Of a stretch of 64,000 bases of DNA, positions 34,771 through 47,780 are shown piece after piece. Source of the stretch: Ilex aquifolium. Taxonomy: Eukaryota > Streptophyta > Magnoliopsida > Aquifoliales > Aquifoliaceae. How positions within the stretch are numbered: the first letter of the stretch is position 1; each line of letters begins with the position of its first letter. Under the pieces are notes generated by a model. It was not told where the DNA came from. It saw only the letters and a list, made by a program, of their open reading frames with translations, and did not search any database. Both the position numbers and the translations under genes were made by a program. The stretch lies in the NCBI GenBank assembly GCA_951799425.1, contig OX637393.1, positions 23,764,744 to 23,828,743 of the forward strand. The letters are read 5' to 3'.

Positions 34771-37624
34771 ATAGCTATAAAAGACACTTTGTTTTGTATG
34801 TACAAAATTCTTGATTTCATTATGATTATGGGGTTTGTTAAGCCCCCTAATATTCCATGCTGCTATATTTATCATAAGGATAGATGGAAGTTACCTGTGG
34901 GACAATCCCTCTTTTCTTTTTCTTGCATGCATTTGCTATTACAAGAGCTTGCAGATAGTTCAAGTTTCTTGGCCACCTCATCCATTGACATAATTGTAGG
35001 GGGATTTATTGCCGAGAAAATGGGCCACTAGGCAATTCTCCCACTTTGCATCCCCTTACTCAACCACATATATAGGTGGTTTTGCTTGGACTCTTCAATT
35101 GGCCTTATTAGGTTGAATGAAATGGAGGGCTATATTGGACCATGCGTCAAGCTTGACCCTAAATTGGGACTGGAGCCCCGATTGAGTACCCATGATGAGA
35201 ACCAAGGTGGGCCTACTCTTAAAGATCCTTTGCATGTTCAGATGGGCCAATTACAAGATCAAGAGCCAAGAAGATCAAGGAAGCAATGCAAGGATTGGTG
35301 CAATCCACCTAGGATGAAGCTAGCAAGAGCCCAACACTCAAGATGGGCTTGAAAGAAGGAGAACATGTTAGATAGGGCCTGTTGTTGTTAAGGCCTTCAA
35401 TTTGTTTAAAGGATTTTTATTATTAGTTTAGAATAAGTGGGCTTGAGGATGCTTAGCCCACATATGTCTTATTAATTTATTTAAACTCTTATTAGGATTT
35501 GTTTCCTTAGTAGATTAGGATTTATTTCCTTAGCAGATTAGGATTTATTTTTTTAGTAGATTAGGATTTGTTTCTTTAGTAGATTGGGATTTGTTTCCTT
35601 AGTAGATTAGGATTTTAAGGAATTTTTCTTGTAATGACCAGCCTATGAATAGGCGTTCAATCAATGAAAAAGGGCGGGACAAGATATAAAGAATTTTGAT
35701 TGTGAGTTGAGTTGAGTTTACTCCTCTTGTTCTTGATTGATTGAACGTTTGAACTTATCAAAGGTAAATCACAACCTTTGTGGCGTTCCTCCTTGTAATT
35801 TGGGTTCTTGAGACGGGTTCTTCAATGGGTCTAGATTTTAATATAATCTAGGTTCTTGAAACGAGTTCTCAACGGGTTCAGATTCTCCATCCATAGACCT
35901 GAGTTTGGCTTTCTTGGGTTGTTTTTCCAATATTGTTGTTGGGTCTCAAAGCAAGTCTATTGGGGTTCACATCATTTGCATGTTCAGATGGGACAATTAC
36001 AAGATCAAGAGCCAAGAAGATCGAGCAAGCAATGCAAGGATTGGTGCAATCCACCTAGGATGAAGCTAGCAAGAGCCCAACACTCAAGATGGGCTTGAAA
36101 GAAGGAGAACATGTTAGATAGGTCCTGTTGTTGTTAAGGCCTTCAATTTGTTTAAAGGATTTTTATTATTAGTTTAGAATAAGTGGGCTTGAGGATGCTT
36201 AGCCCACATATGTCTTAATTTAAACTCTTATTAGGATTTGTTTCCTTAGTAGATTATGATTTATTTCCTTAGCAGATTAGGATTTATTTTTTTAGTAGAT
36301 TAGGATTTGTTTCCTTAGTAGATTAGGATTTTTAGGAATTTTTCTTGTAATGACCAGCCTATAAATAGGCGTTCAATCAATGAAAAAGGGAGAGACAATA
36401 TATAATGAATTTTGATTGTGAGTTGAGTTGAGTTGAGTTGAGTTTACTCCTCTTGTTCTTGATTGAACGTTTGAACTTATCAAAGGTAAATCACAACCTT
36501 TGTGGCGTTCCTCCTTGTAATTTGGGTTCTTGAGATGGGTTCTTCAACGGGTCTAGATTTTAATATAATCTAGGTTCTTGAAACGAGTTCTCAACGGGTT
36601 CAGATTCTCCATTCATAGACCTGAGTTTGGCTTTCTTGGGTTGTTTTTTCAATATTGTTGTTGGGTCTCAAAGCAAGTCTATTGGGGTTCACATCAACCC
36701 AAGACTTGGGGTTGGTGCAGTAGCAACTTCTGATGTTTGAAGTGACAGCTACTTGATACCACCTACAAGATTTCCTTGTCTAGATAAAGGTGGGTGATTG
36801 TGAGTTGTCACCAACTCCACTCTTGGATTAGATCCCATGGCTATAAAGGATGCCAACACATTTCCTATTGCCATACCTCTTGGTTGCTTTCTTGGAGGTT
36901 ATGCTTGCCTTAGACTGTCTGTTGGACCTCCATGTCTCCCTCTACCTCTATGGTTTGCTCTACCACATCCATTGAAGCCACATTGAGCTGAAGTTTCTTG
37001 TGCAGAATGCAAGTAGTCTCTAATTTCACTCCCTTGGTATAGCTTTAAGAGCTTATTCAGAAGCTCATATTCTTCAGTCAACCTTGAGGGTTCTTGAGAT
37101 ACGTGATTGGAGTTACCCTTTGTTGAGTTTGGAGTAGTGCCAACATTAGTATTAAGGTTTCCTATCATCTGAGTTTGCTCTCTCATGTCTTTCTCAGCCA
37201 CATTCTTACCAGTAGCTATAACTAGTTCAGAGTTAATGGTAGTTTCTTTGACCCCGTCCTTACTTAAAGCTTCCTAGGAGCCAGGGACCTAGTCATTACT
37301 TGCATTTTCCTTGGCATTTAACAGAGGATCAGCTATCTTGACACATGAGTGAACCTCATTAATGGCATTTTTTGCCACATTCTTGCTGGATGCCATTTGC
37401 AATAAAGATCAGAGATAGAAAAAAAAACAGTGTGTGAAGACGATACAATATAAACTCCTAGAAAAGGACATCCATATAAAGGGAAAGGAGTAGATCAAGA
37501 ATGAGATCAATAAGGTTCACATTAAGACAAATTAGTGGGAAGATAGATGAGATCCAAAGAAATAAGATGAGAATCAAGAAGAAAATCTAGGGAGAGGGAA
37601 ATCTAGAGAGAGAAGCTCTCAACC
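34771..37624 (-). mobile_element. L1-type LINE, 5' part: 5' UTR, ORF1, ORF2 start
   Basis: Minus strand. 5' UTR about 37,624-37,397 (C/T-rich). ORF1 starts at the ATG at 37,396 (MASSKNVAKNAINEV); two in-frame TAG codons lie 36 and 41 codons in, and a better-kept part runs from 37,201 to 36,899 (DMREQTQMIGNL, then a Gly/Arg/His-rich end GRANHRGRGRHGG). ORF2 starts at the ATG at 34,875: MINIAAWNIRGLNKP is the classic start of a plant L1 endonuclease domain. The element stops at 34,771 against a Copia LTR end, and the rest of ORF2 is absent. Having the 5' end but not the 3' end is the reverse of normal LINE truncation, so a later insertion or recombination removed it. A solo LTR is inserted in the ORF1 region. 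Confidence 0.75.
35193..36696 (+). mobile_element. Solo CRM-like LTR with a tandem copy, TSD ACCCA
   Basis: LTR ends TGATGAGAACC (35,193) and GGTTCACATCA (36,696) are flanked by ACCCA on both sides (35,188-35,192 and 36,697-36,701), in LINE sequence. Inside are two nearly complete LTR copies in tandem: 35,193-35,974 and 35,975-36,696, the second starting about 36 bp into the LTR. Both carry the coding tail (QEPRRSRKQCKDW in one frame), the 23-bp repeat core and the CAATCAATGAAAA region seen in other LTRs here. No internal region is left. Confidence 0.85.
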
Positions 37625-39480
37625 CCATACTCTTAGTCATATGCTTTATGTTGGATATTCTATTTTGGAATTATAGTTACATGTCATGTTTTTCCTTTCT
37701 TATACAAATACCTATCCTTGTTGATGCTAGGAGCTATGATATCCATATCTATTTTATACCATGTTTCTCTACTATACCTGTAATGTTTGTGTGTTTGGCA
37801 CTTCATGACAAAAAGGCGGGGAAATTGGGTGAAATTCATGTGGCTAGCTAGGGAATATTTGGATTGGAATTTAGAATGGGGCGTTTGTTGAAAATACTAA
37901 GAAGGAGTACATAAACAAACTTGGCATGAAGTCAATTCCTTTTTCTTTCTTTCTTTTTTTTTTTGGTTATTTTACACTTGTTATCTGCTTGTGTGTGAGC
38001 ATCAACTAAGGGGAGAACTTGTTTTGATTCCTCTTGTTAAATCTGTAAGTTCTCAAGCATCATTGGGTTAGCATTTCTGATATGTGTTTGAATATTTGCT
38101 AAGCTAACATGAAATGCCCCATTGCTTCTCTTTGTCACTTGTACTTGAGTGTTGAGATTATTTTACAACTAAGGTAATGAACTAGAGACCAAAGATCCTT
38201 GGTTTATTTAAGATTGGCATATTAGGTTAATGGAATTGGATTTTGGATTATCTTTGAATGACTCTTAGGTTTTTAATGAAAAATATTTTCTAAACATGAA
38301 AATGCATTTTTTAAAACGTAGATTGAGTCATGTATTGGATTCTATTTGAGCAACACTCAATAGTGCTTAATAGGTCACATATTTGCTAGGTTTCTAGTTT
38401 AAAAACTAGTAGGGACCACCCTCTGCTTGCTCGCCTTCAGCTAGAGCGGTCTCTTAACACTTAGGAAAAATTAGAGAAGGCGAATGCGTTAGGTAGTAGG
38501 GACCACCCTCTAGGCCGCTCGAGCAATCCTCAAATGGCTCTAGTGGTCTTTGCTTTTTTCTACTAGATTGAATCCTTTGCTCATTTCAACTAGATTCAAT
38601 CCTTTTCTCATTCCACTACTAACCGCCCTCCCTCTACTCTTTCACGAATCGAGTTGTTCGTGAATAAGGTTTTCTTGGTCCTTGAGTCTAAATTCCAAAT
38701 ATATAAATAGGGTAAGCCTCTCCAAGCTTGGGTAATGTTCTAATACTCTGAAACATTGTCTCTTAAACATCTAGAGAGCCAAGAACAACCCTAGATCCAA
38801 AAGGTCAAACCATCTTGATACTTCCTATTCAACCTCACACATTGAAGAATAAGATATTGCTTGGTGATCTACCTAAACCTACATTGGTTGTGTGCATACC
38901 GAGAACCTTGGGTGTGTTCTAGAACAATCCTCGAAGCCTAGATGGTTCATTGTAATGAACACGTCCAAGTCAAGCTACTTAAGACTTGAATCCTTGTAAT
39001 TAAATCTGAGTTTAGTGGATTAGGCTAGGTGAACTGGGATCAGTTCCATAGTTTTCCCAAATAGGGTGTTCTCGAAAAATTGCTTGTCTTGTGGATGTTC
39101 TTATTATTGCTTTAATTTTACACACCCACTCTTGCAATTGCACACACCATGTGTTTGATGAATTGACACCTCCATTCATATTCAATTAATTCATCTTTGT
39201 GGTTTGAGGTTTGGTGGAATTAGCTTGTTGGAGGGATTGTTGCTATGCATTGGAGTGTTGGAATTGACAAATACATTACATACATTCACATGGCGTGTTT
39301 TTTCTTGAACTGAGTAAAAAGGATTCAAAGGTTTAGTGGAAAAATTAATTGTGTAATTTGGTAATTGAAGTTTATAGGTTATAAATTTGTTTTTCTTAAA
39401 GCTGAAAATTTTAATTAACCTATTCACCCACTCTAGGTCATGTGTGCAATTTCACATGTATAATCATGTTGGAAGATCCT
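37625..39480 (+). mobile_element. SIRE-like Copia spacer end and LTR
   Basis: 37,625-38,160 matches the 3' spacer of the other copies, with the purine-rich string GACAAAAAGGCGGGGAAATT near 37,808 and 'aactaaggggagaac' near 38,006. About 38,160-39,480 matches the LTR (shared 'agagagccaagaacaacc', 'tgtataatcatg'). It is in the same orientation as the copy at 33,370-34,770. Old and broken. Confidence 0.6.
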
Positions 39481-40620
39481 TGCATTATTCTCTATATGAT
39501 AGTTGGTTATCATTGGAGGTTTATTAGATAGTCACGAAAGGTGAAATCATTAGTTTTAATAATGTTTACAAGAGTATCCTCTCCAAGCTTCACTCGCTTT
39601 CAAAAGTGTGACATTTAATGAAACCAGAGAATGATCCCCTTTTGATTGAGTTTCCAAACGAAGTGGTTGGCCGATAAATGTGTGGAGACTGATAGCTCAC
39701 TCAAGTGTGGATGGGCCACCTTACTAGGTGAGAAGTCAGGTTTAGTATGAAATAAGTTGACTCTCGTTCGGGCTATAGAAATGAACCAAAAGCTGTTGAC
39801 TCCAAAGACCGAGGTTTTAGTTTTGATTCCTGAAGAGCACCCTACACTCTAGTTCAAAAGGGTGACAAAGGTTAATTGACTAGAAGGGTGGGTCGATAAG
39901 ATGACAAAGAAGATAACTCACCTAGTACTTCTACTTTTCACGAAGGAGTGAGAGAAAAGGAAGGCGGAAGCTGTTGTTACTTCGGCAATTTGAATGGACA
40001 TAAAGGAGCTCCTTGTTGTCTTTTTTCATTTGCCGTTGGGGCTAGAGAAAATCCTAGTTTCGAATCACAATAAGCCCTAGTAGAGCTAATGAGAGTCTCC
40101 TTGGTCCATCAAGGAAAAGCTCAAGTTGTATCTCCTTACTCTGGTAGCTCAAAGCCCATAGGTACTGTTGACATCCACAGCTTACTTACCTGAGAAAAAA
40201 GGGCAGGATTTGATTCATAAACTAAGCTCGTAGGATCTAAAGTAGAGACTCGCTACAAATCAAGCTTAAAATGGAAAGTCCATTGGAGGGAGTTGGAATG
40301 CAAGCACGTCATCATCCAAATTTAGAAAACGTGGACTCTAGACCAAGTGGGAAGTTGAAGATATGGAAGTAGAAATGCCACAAACCTCAATTTTGACTTG
40401 ACTAGCGTTCCAAAAATGTTGTTCATGCTTACTTACTTATGAGAAAAGCGGGCTATAAAGAATCATCCCTTTGAATAAGCGATAAAGAGTACAGTGTTCA
40501 AACTAAAGACCAAACGAAGATGATGGGAATAAAACTCAAGATCTTACGATTTTATCCTTAGGCCAACTCACGAGCTGGACTCGAACCAGCACTTCTAGAT
40601 TAATAACACATATTGTACAT
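39481..40620. other. Unassigned 1.1-kb block
   Basis: No partner in the window and no lasting frame on either strand. Base composition is less AT-rich than around it. It holds a tRNA T-arm-like string (see rejected items). It might be part of another element or an organelle insertion, but I cannot say which. Confidence 0.4.
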
Positions 40621-41376
40621 CTCGACCAAATTTGATGGTCGATGCTTCAACATTCAAGATCAGAAAATTTGAAGAAGGAAAGAGTTCAACCTTCAAAGCC
40701 CTATCATGAAGACCACCCTTGAACCTTCAATGCTTAAGAAAGTTAATGACCTACATACCTTATGACCCTTGGTATTATATTTCAGCTCGTTCGGTTTGTT
40801 TCAAATGGAATTAGGATAATTTATGAATGACTAACAAGATTTTTCATGAAAATAATTTTGAAACATCTTGTTTTGAAAAATTGCATTGAGTGATGTATTG
40901 GATCCTTAGTGTTCAATGGGGTAAGTTTTTGCTTGGATTTTTGCTTAAAACCCAATAGGTATTGTTGCCCTTTGCTCATTCACGTTCAGCTAGAGCAGTC
41001 TCTGAACACCTAGGGAAAACTTGGAGTAGGATTATGATGTTGGTGTGGAGATGGCTCTCTTGGTTGCTTGAGAGGCCTGCAGACGGCTCAATTCAACTGG
41101 CTTGATTCATTTTCTCATTCTAGTGATGCCCGCCCTTTGAGAACTCTGTGATGGCTCGAGCGGTCCCTCGTGAATTTTAGTTTTCTTAGACTTCAAGGCT
41201 ACTCTAATTCCAAGTTCGTAAATAAGACAAGCCTCTCTATGTAACTCTTATATATGCTTAGAATCTGCCTCTTTCATCTTTAGAGAGCCAAGAACAACCC
41301 TAAATCCAAATTTCCAAAGGTCACTCCTACTTGATCCTTCAAATTCAACTTTAGAGTTTCAAGAAGAAGTTCTAAG
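40621..41376 (+). mobile_element. SIRE-like Copia LTR, first half
   Basis: 'aaccttcaatgcttaagaaa', 'tgaatgactaacaaga' and 'gagagccaagaacaaccc' match 38,180-38,790 in order. The likeness ends near 41,376. A minus-strand LTR of the same family follows after about 130 bp, forming a large imperfect inverted repeat. Confidence 0.6.
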
Positions 41377-41504
41377 TTAATTTCACCCCCAAACTTTATA
41401 CAATCAATATGAATACATAAAAATATTTTTCTCAGCACCTAATTCGATATTATACGTTAATTAAAAAATAGGGGTTTGGAATTTCTAGGGCAAGGATCTT
41501 CCCA

Positions 41505-44495
41505 CACTAATACACGTAACATCTCGCACACATGACCTTGGGAAGTGAATAGGTTAATTAAATTTTCAATCTGAACAAACACCAATTTATAATCTATTAA
41601 CCAAAATTACAAAATTAGGTGATTAATTTGTCAATCAAATCCTTCGAACCCCTTTACCCAACTCAAGAACATCCTCTCATTAATGAATGGATGCAATATG
41701 TGTATGTCTACAATAAGCCCAATAATCCAATTGAATTCTCCAATACCACAAAATACATTTGATGAAGAAATTGAATAGTTCTATCAATGAGTTAATTCAT
41801 CAAACGCATAGTGTGTGTGTGTGTGCGCAATTACAATTGTGTATCAAAATTAAAGCAATAAGAAGATCATCTACAACACAAGCAGTTTTAAGCAAAAACC
41901 TTCTCAAGAAAAATTGAGGAACCGAAACCCGTTCTCCACCCCTAATCAACTGGATACACCCATCGAAGTCTTGAGTAGCATAACTTGGGGGCAGTCACTG
42001 CAATGAACATTCTAGGCCTCGACCAATCTTCTCAGGACTCACCCCAAGATTCTCGGTTTGTACACAACCAATGTGGAATTTGGTGGTTCACTGAACAATA
42101 TCTTCTTCGATGTGAAACCCAGCCAAAATAACGAGATCCGAGAACGAAAAAGGAACCCAAGATCGTTCTACGATCAGATTTGAATGATAGACCTTGACCC
42201 GTTGTTTACGACAAACAAGAACCTTGGTATATATGACCTCAACCCGTTGTTTATTGTGAAAACAAGAACCTCGGTATAAGGGAGACGCCACAAACGGTGG
42301 TGGAATTTCGTTTGATAAGTCGCTGGTGAACGCCACGGGAAATCCCGATAAGTTTGAATAGTTCTTCAAAGAACCGCAGAGAAAATACTCTACAATTTTG
42401 CTGAATAATGATCTAAGTTTTTTCGTTGATTGAACGCCTATTTGTAGGCTGGCCATTACAAGAAAAAATTCCTAAACTCCTAATCTGATATGGAAACAAA
42501 TCCTAATCTACTAAGGAAACAAATCATAGTAGGAGTTTATATTTTGACAATCCAAAAATATGACCTGTTCCAGAAATTCTGGAAATTACAAAAATACCCC
42601 TAACTCTAAAAAATATTAAAAGGACATATGAAATACTAATACTAGCAAATTGATTTCAAATAAGAATCAAAATAAAATAATGCAAGGTTCCATATGGATC
42701 TTTGCCATGATGGAAAGCCAATTCCATTATCTTTCACAGCTTCGAATTTGTGTTTCCTTGAGCATCTTATGGATTGCATCATTCTTTCCTGGTTGGAGAA
42801 AACTCAACCTCGAGTTTTAAAGTGTTGTAGTATGAAAGTCCAAAAACTTTGAACTTGTATATGTAGCCGTCTCTGAGAAGCTTTAAGATGATGTCTCCTT
42901 TTCTTCTCTAATTGAGGGAACAAAGAAAAAATTTGGAAATTGATCCCCTGGATTGTGTCGTTGAAGTTTTCTGGAATGATAAAATCAATTGGTGGAGCAA
43001 AGTGGATAGAAAGAAGCATTGGTGACTCTTCATGTAGATCCTTGAAAGATGCAAACAAATCAAGCTCTTGCCATGTGTTGATTAACGACAATCCCAATCT
43101 TCTTAAATCTCCTTCAACACCAAACCACCAAATTTTTGCCAAGCCTACAAGTTTCATCTTGGCAAGCCTTACTCTCCTCTCATCCGAGAAATTATACCTA
43201 AACTAGAGCCTAAGTTCTGATACCAAATGATGTGAAACCCCGCCAAAATAACGAGATCTGACAACGAAAAAGGAACCCAAGATCGTTCTACGATCAGATT
43301 TGAATGATAGACCTTGACCCGTTGTTTACGACAACAAGAACCTTGGTATATATGACCTCAACCCATTGTTTATTGCGAAAACAAGAACCTTGGTATAAGG
43401 GAGACGCCACAAACGGTGGTGGAATTCCGTTTGATAAGTCATTGTTGAACGCCACAGGAAATCCCAATAAGTTCGTATAGTTCTTCAAAAAACCGCAGAG
43501 AAACTACTCTCCAATTTTGATGAATAATGATCTAATTTTTTTCCTTGATTGAACGCCTAAGGAAACAAATCCTAGTAGGAGTTTATATTTCGACAATCCA
43601 AAAATATGACCTATTCTAGAAATTCTAGAAATTACAAAAATACCCCTAACTCTTAAAAATATTAAAAGGACATATAAAATACAAATACTAACAAATTGAC
43701 TTAAAATAAGAATCAAAATACAATAATGCAAGGTTCCATATGGATCTTTGTCATGATGGAAAGCCAATTTCATTATCTTTCACATCTTCGAATTTGTGTT
43801 TCCTTGAGCATCTTATGGATTGCATCATCTTCATTGTGTGACGTTGAATAAAAAGTACCAAATAGATTTTGGCCTTTGGATCTTATGGATCTAGGGTTGG
43901 TCTTGGTTCTCTAGGTGTTTAAAAGGCAGCATTAGAGTGCTTGAGAGAGTGGCCCTAGATAGAAGAGGCTTGCCCTATTTATCCTTGGAATTAGAGTAAA
44001 CTTGAGGAACAAGAAGACCAAAATCAGTGAGAGACGTCGCTCGAGCCTTCTGAGGGCGGTTGTCATTGTAATGAAGATTAAATAAGATCATTTGGGTAGA
44101 GCAAAGACTGTTCTAGTCATCTGTAGATCGTTTGAGCCGCCTGATAGCCAGGAGGGCGGTCTCCACTACCTATTTCTCAGTCTTTTTCGAATAAGTGTTT
44201 CAAAGGCCCCTCTATTTGAAGGCGAGCGAGCATAGGATGATCCTTACTAGTTTTAAACCTAGCAACCAACAAAAACTTGACCTATTGAGCACTAAGGAGT
44301 ATTGCTCAAACAAAATCTAATACATGACTCAAACTATGTTTTCAAAACAAGTTTCAATGTTTAGAAAATCTTTTCATGAACAAGCCAAAGAGTTATTTAT
44401 GGATTATCCTAAATCCATGATTAACCTAAAAAGCCAAAGTATTAAACCTAGGGTACTTGTGTGATTACCTTTTGGAAAATGCACTACAGTCAAGG
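41505..44495 (-). mobile_element. SIRE-like Copia LTR, minus, split by a Gypsy insertion
   Basis: The LTR's end half lies at 41,505-42,107 and its start half at 43,828-44,495, separated by the short Gypsy element at 42,108-43,827. The paralogous LTR at 38,840-38,880 (plus) shows the uninterrupted site: 'aatatctt' and then 'caatgtgtgaggttga' in reverse complement are continuous there. Old relic. Confidence 0.65.
42108..43827 (-). mobile_element. Short non-autonomous Gypsy-type element, complete ends
   Basis: Minus strand. 5' LTR 43,228-43,827 (600 bp), iMet-type primer site (TGGTATCAGAAC at about 43,216-43,227), an internal region of only about 450 bp (42,782-43,227) with a gag-like relic (KLVGLAKIWWFGVEG), a purine tract (42,782-42,797) and 3' LTR 42,108-42,781 (about 674 bp). 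The flanks suggest a 5-bp duplication TCTTC (42,101-42,105 and 43,828-43,832). The small coding part means it would depend on other elements for movement (a TRIM/LARD-like design). The LTRs look about 95% alike by eye, so it is fairly young compared with its Copia host. Confidence 0.75.
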
Positions 44496-44509
44496 ATTTT
44501 AACACTTGA

Positions 44510-44822
44510 TTATACATTTGGAATCGCGCACACAACCTAAAGGGGGTGAATTGGTTGATTGAAATTAAGAGTCGGACAACAACCAATTTAAAACCTAATT
44601 GACCACAATTACAAATTAATTCATCAATTAGCCCTTTAAACCCCTTTTTACCAACAAGAACAACACGAAATGTGAACGGATGCATTGATATGCCAATTAA
44701 TCAATCAACAACCCAAATCACATCAATTATGATCCCTCCAACAAAGTCAAACCCGCAGAACCCCAATATGATGAACGTCCAAGATATGTAATTCAATGCA
44801 ATTATCCTCTCCTAGGATTCTT
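44510..44822 (-). mobile_element. SIRE-like Copia LTR, 3' part
   Basis: 'gcacacaacctaaagggggt', 'aacaaccaatttaaaacct' and 'ccccttttta' match the LTR end regions at 130-270 and 41,540-41,650. It stops where Gypsy LTR sequence begins at 44,823. The LTR start portion reappears at 52,656, so the Gypsy pile probably landed within this LTR. Confidence 0.55.
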
Positions 44823-46284
44823 GGTGTTGTGAATTCAGCCAAAATAACGAGATCTGACAACGAAAAAGGAACCCAAGATCGTTCTACGATCAGATTTGAA
44901 TGCTAGACCTCGACCCGTTGTTTACAACAAACAAGAACCTTGGTATATATGACCTCAACCTATTGTTTATTGTGAAAACAAGAACCTTGGTATAAGGAAG
45001 ACACCACAAAAGGTGGTGGAATTCCGTTTGATAAGTCGCTGGTGAACACCACGGGAAATCCCGATAAGTTCGAATATTTCTTCAAAGAACAGCAGAGAAA
45101 ACACTCTCCAATTTTGCTGAATAATGATCTACCCTTTTCATTGATTAAACGCCTATTTATAAGGCTGGCCATTATAAGGAAAATTCCTAAAATCCTATTT
45201 TGCTAAGGAGACAAATCCTAATCTGCTAAGGAAACAAATCCTAATCTGCTAAGGAAACAAATCCTAATAGGAGTTTATATTTTGACAATCCAAACCCAAA
45301 TAGGAATAACTAAAGACTAAACTCTTACTTGCCTAAAAGAAGAAAAAGAAAGACAATCAGCCCGTTAATTGGCTGATCACACACCTAAAATAAAAAAAAG
45401 GAAAGTAAATGGCAAGCAAGCCTTACAATCAGACCCAAAAAAAAGAGTATTCTTAAACATGCCAATTTAAGCTTAGCCTTGACCAGATTTGTCTAGAACT
45501 TGAATCATGTTGATGAGTCTTTGTTGCTCACGTGGATCATGCTCAATGGGCCTCCACGAATTTTCTTGAGTCCATGTTTCTTGAATCAGTCCGTTGAGTA
45601 CATCTTTAAACTTCCTTTCTCATGCTATCATAACCGGCCCAACTGGGACTTGAACTAGATCTCTTGAAGTTGTAACATTAAAAGTAGCACTTACATTGTA
45701 CTCACCAGGTAAATCTAGCTTGTAAGCGTTGTCATTGATGCGCTCTAGGACTTGGAAAGGACCATCTCCCCTTGGAACCAATTTGGAACGTGTTTGCGCC
45801 GGAAATTCTCTCTTTTCTCATATGCAACCAAACCCGATCTCCGAGTTCAAAAATCAGCTTGTGACGCCCCTTGTTGGCTTGTTTTGCATACTGCTCCATT
45901 CTTCGCTCAATGTTGAGTCTTGCTTTCTCATGAATCAGCTTGGCAAAGTCAACTATCTTTCTGCCATCTAAATTAACATACTCAGTCAAAGGTAAAGGAG
46001 ATAAATCCAATGGAGTTAAAGGATTAAATCCATACACAATTTCAAATGGTGAAAATTTAGTAGCAGAATGAACAGATCGGTTATAAGCAAACTCAACATG
46101 TGTTAAACATTCTTCCCATGTTATGATGTTCTTTTTAATGATTGCCCTCAATAAAGTAGACAAAGTCCTATTTACTACTTCAGTTTGACCATCAGTTTGT
46201 GGATGACAAGTAGTTGAAAACAATAGCTTAGTACCTAGCTTACACCACAAAGTCTTCCAAAAATAGCTCAAGAACTTAGCATCT

Positions 46285-47780
46285 CTATGCGAAAACAATT
46301 GTTGTAGGCATGCCATGTAATCTCACAATCTCTCTAAAGAACAATTCAGCAACATGCGAGGCATCATCCGTTTTGTGACATGGAATAAAGTGTGCCATCT
46401 TAGAAAATCTATCCACAACCACAAAAATTGAATATTTCCCACGTTTAGTCCTAGGCAATCCTAACACAAAGTCCATTGAAATATCAATCCATGGCTCACT
46501 AGGAATTGGTAAAGGGGTATACAAACCATTGGACTGCACTCTGGATTTAGCTTGCCTACATGTGACACATCTACCACAAATTCTCTCAACATTTCTTTTC
46601 ATGTGAAGCCAATAGAAGTGTTCCTACAAAACAGCTAAAGTCTTTGCAACTCCAAAAGGTCCCATTAATCCCCCACCATGAGATTCCTGCACTAACAACT
46701 CCCTCAAGGAAAAATTAGGCACGCATAACTTATTCTCTCGAAATAGGAATCCATCAAGCCTAAAGAACTTACCACAACCTGTTTTCTCACAAGCCCGGTA
46801 TTCCCCACAAAATTCTTGGTCATCAGCGTATAAATTTTTAATGTGCTCAAAACCAAGCAATTTTGCATCAAGTGTGGAGAGTAATGAATACCTGGGAGAA
46901 AGTGCATCGGCGACCACATTCTCCTTACCTTGCTTATATCGGATGACGTATGGAAACGTCTCAATGAACTCTACCCAACGTGCATGCCTTTTGTTTAGCT
47001 TGTGCTGGCCCTTCAAGTGTTTCAAGGACTCATGATTGGTGTGAATCACGAATTCCTTAGGCCATAGGTAGTGTTGCCACGTCTCTAAAGCTAGAACCAA
47101 TGCATACAACTCTTTATCATAAGTTGGGTAGTTTAAGGCTGCCCCGCTTAGTTTCTCGTTGAAGTAAGCAATTGGTCGTCCTTCCTGCATAAGCACTGCT
47201 CCTATGCCAATACCTGAAGCATCACATTCAATCTCAAACGTTTTCAAAAAGTTAGGTAAAGACAATAAGGGGGCGTTGGTCAGCTTCTCTTTGATTAATT
47301 GAAACGCTTTTTCTTGTTCTTCTCCCCATCTAAATCCAACGTTATTCTTGATCACTTCGGTAAGTGGTGCGGCTATGCTACTAAAGTCCTTCACGAACCG
47401 CCGATAAAAACTTGCAAGTCCATGAAAACTCCGAACATTACCTACACTTGTGGGATTCGACCAATCTTGGATTGCACGTACCTTCTCTTCATCAACTTGT
47501 ATACCTTGTGCACTAACAACAAATCCCAAAAATACAAGCTTATCGGTGTAAAAAGTACACTTCTTTAGATTAGCAAATAACTTTTCTTTCCTAAGCACAT
47601 CTAAAATAGATTTCAAATGTACTACATGATCGTCCACATTTTTGCTGTAAATGAGTATATCATCAAAGTAGACAACAACAAATCTGCCTGTAAATGCATG
47701 CAAAACATGATTCATAAGTCTCATAAAGGTGCACAGAGCGTTAGTCAATCCAAAAGGCATAACTAACCATTCATACAAAC
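46285..47780 (-). pseudogene. CRM-like RT, RNase H and integrase block
   Basis: This is the best-kept coding stretch of the element at 44,823-51,150. The reverse transcriptase thumb/palm end, including the YFDD active-site motif, runs into RNase H ([36 protein letters not shown]) and the integrase zinc-binding and catalytic regions. In a live element these would be cut from one Gag-Pol polyprotein by the protease. Here it is a fossil. Confidence 0.8.

Noticed and set aside
40562-40600. tRNA-like T-arm: GCTGG, loop TTCGAGT, CCAGC on the minus strand
   Set aside because: The T-arm is perfect, but I could not fold a matching acceptor, D-arm or anticodon arm around it, so it is not a tRNA gene. 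It could be a remnant or chance.
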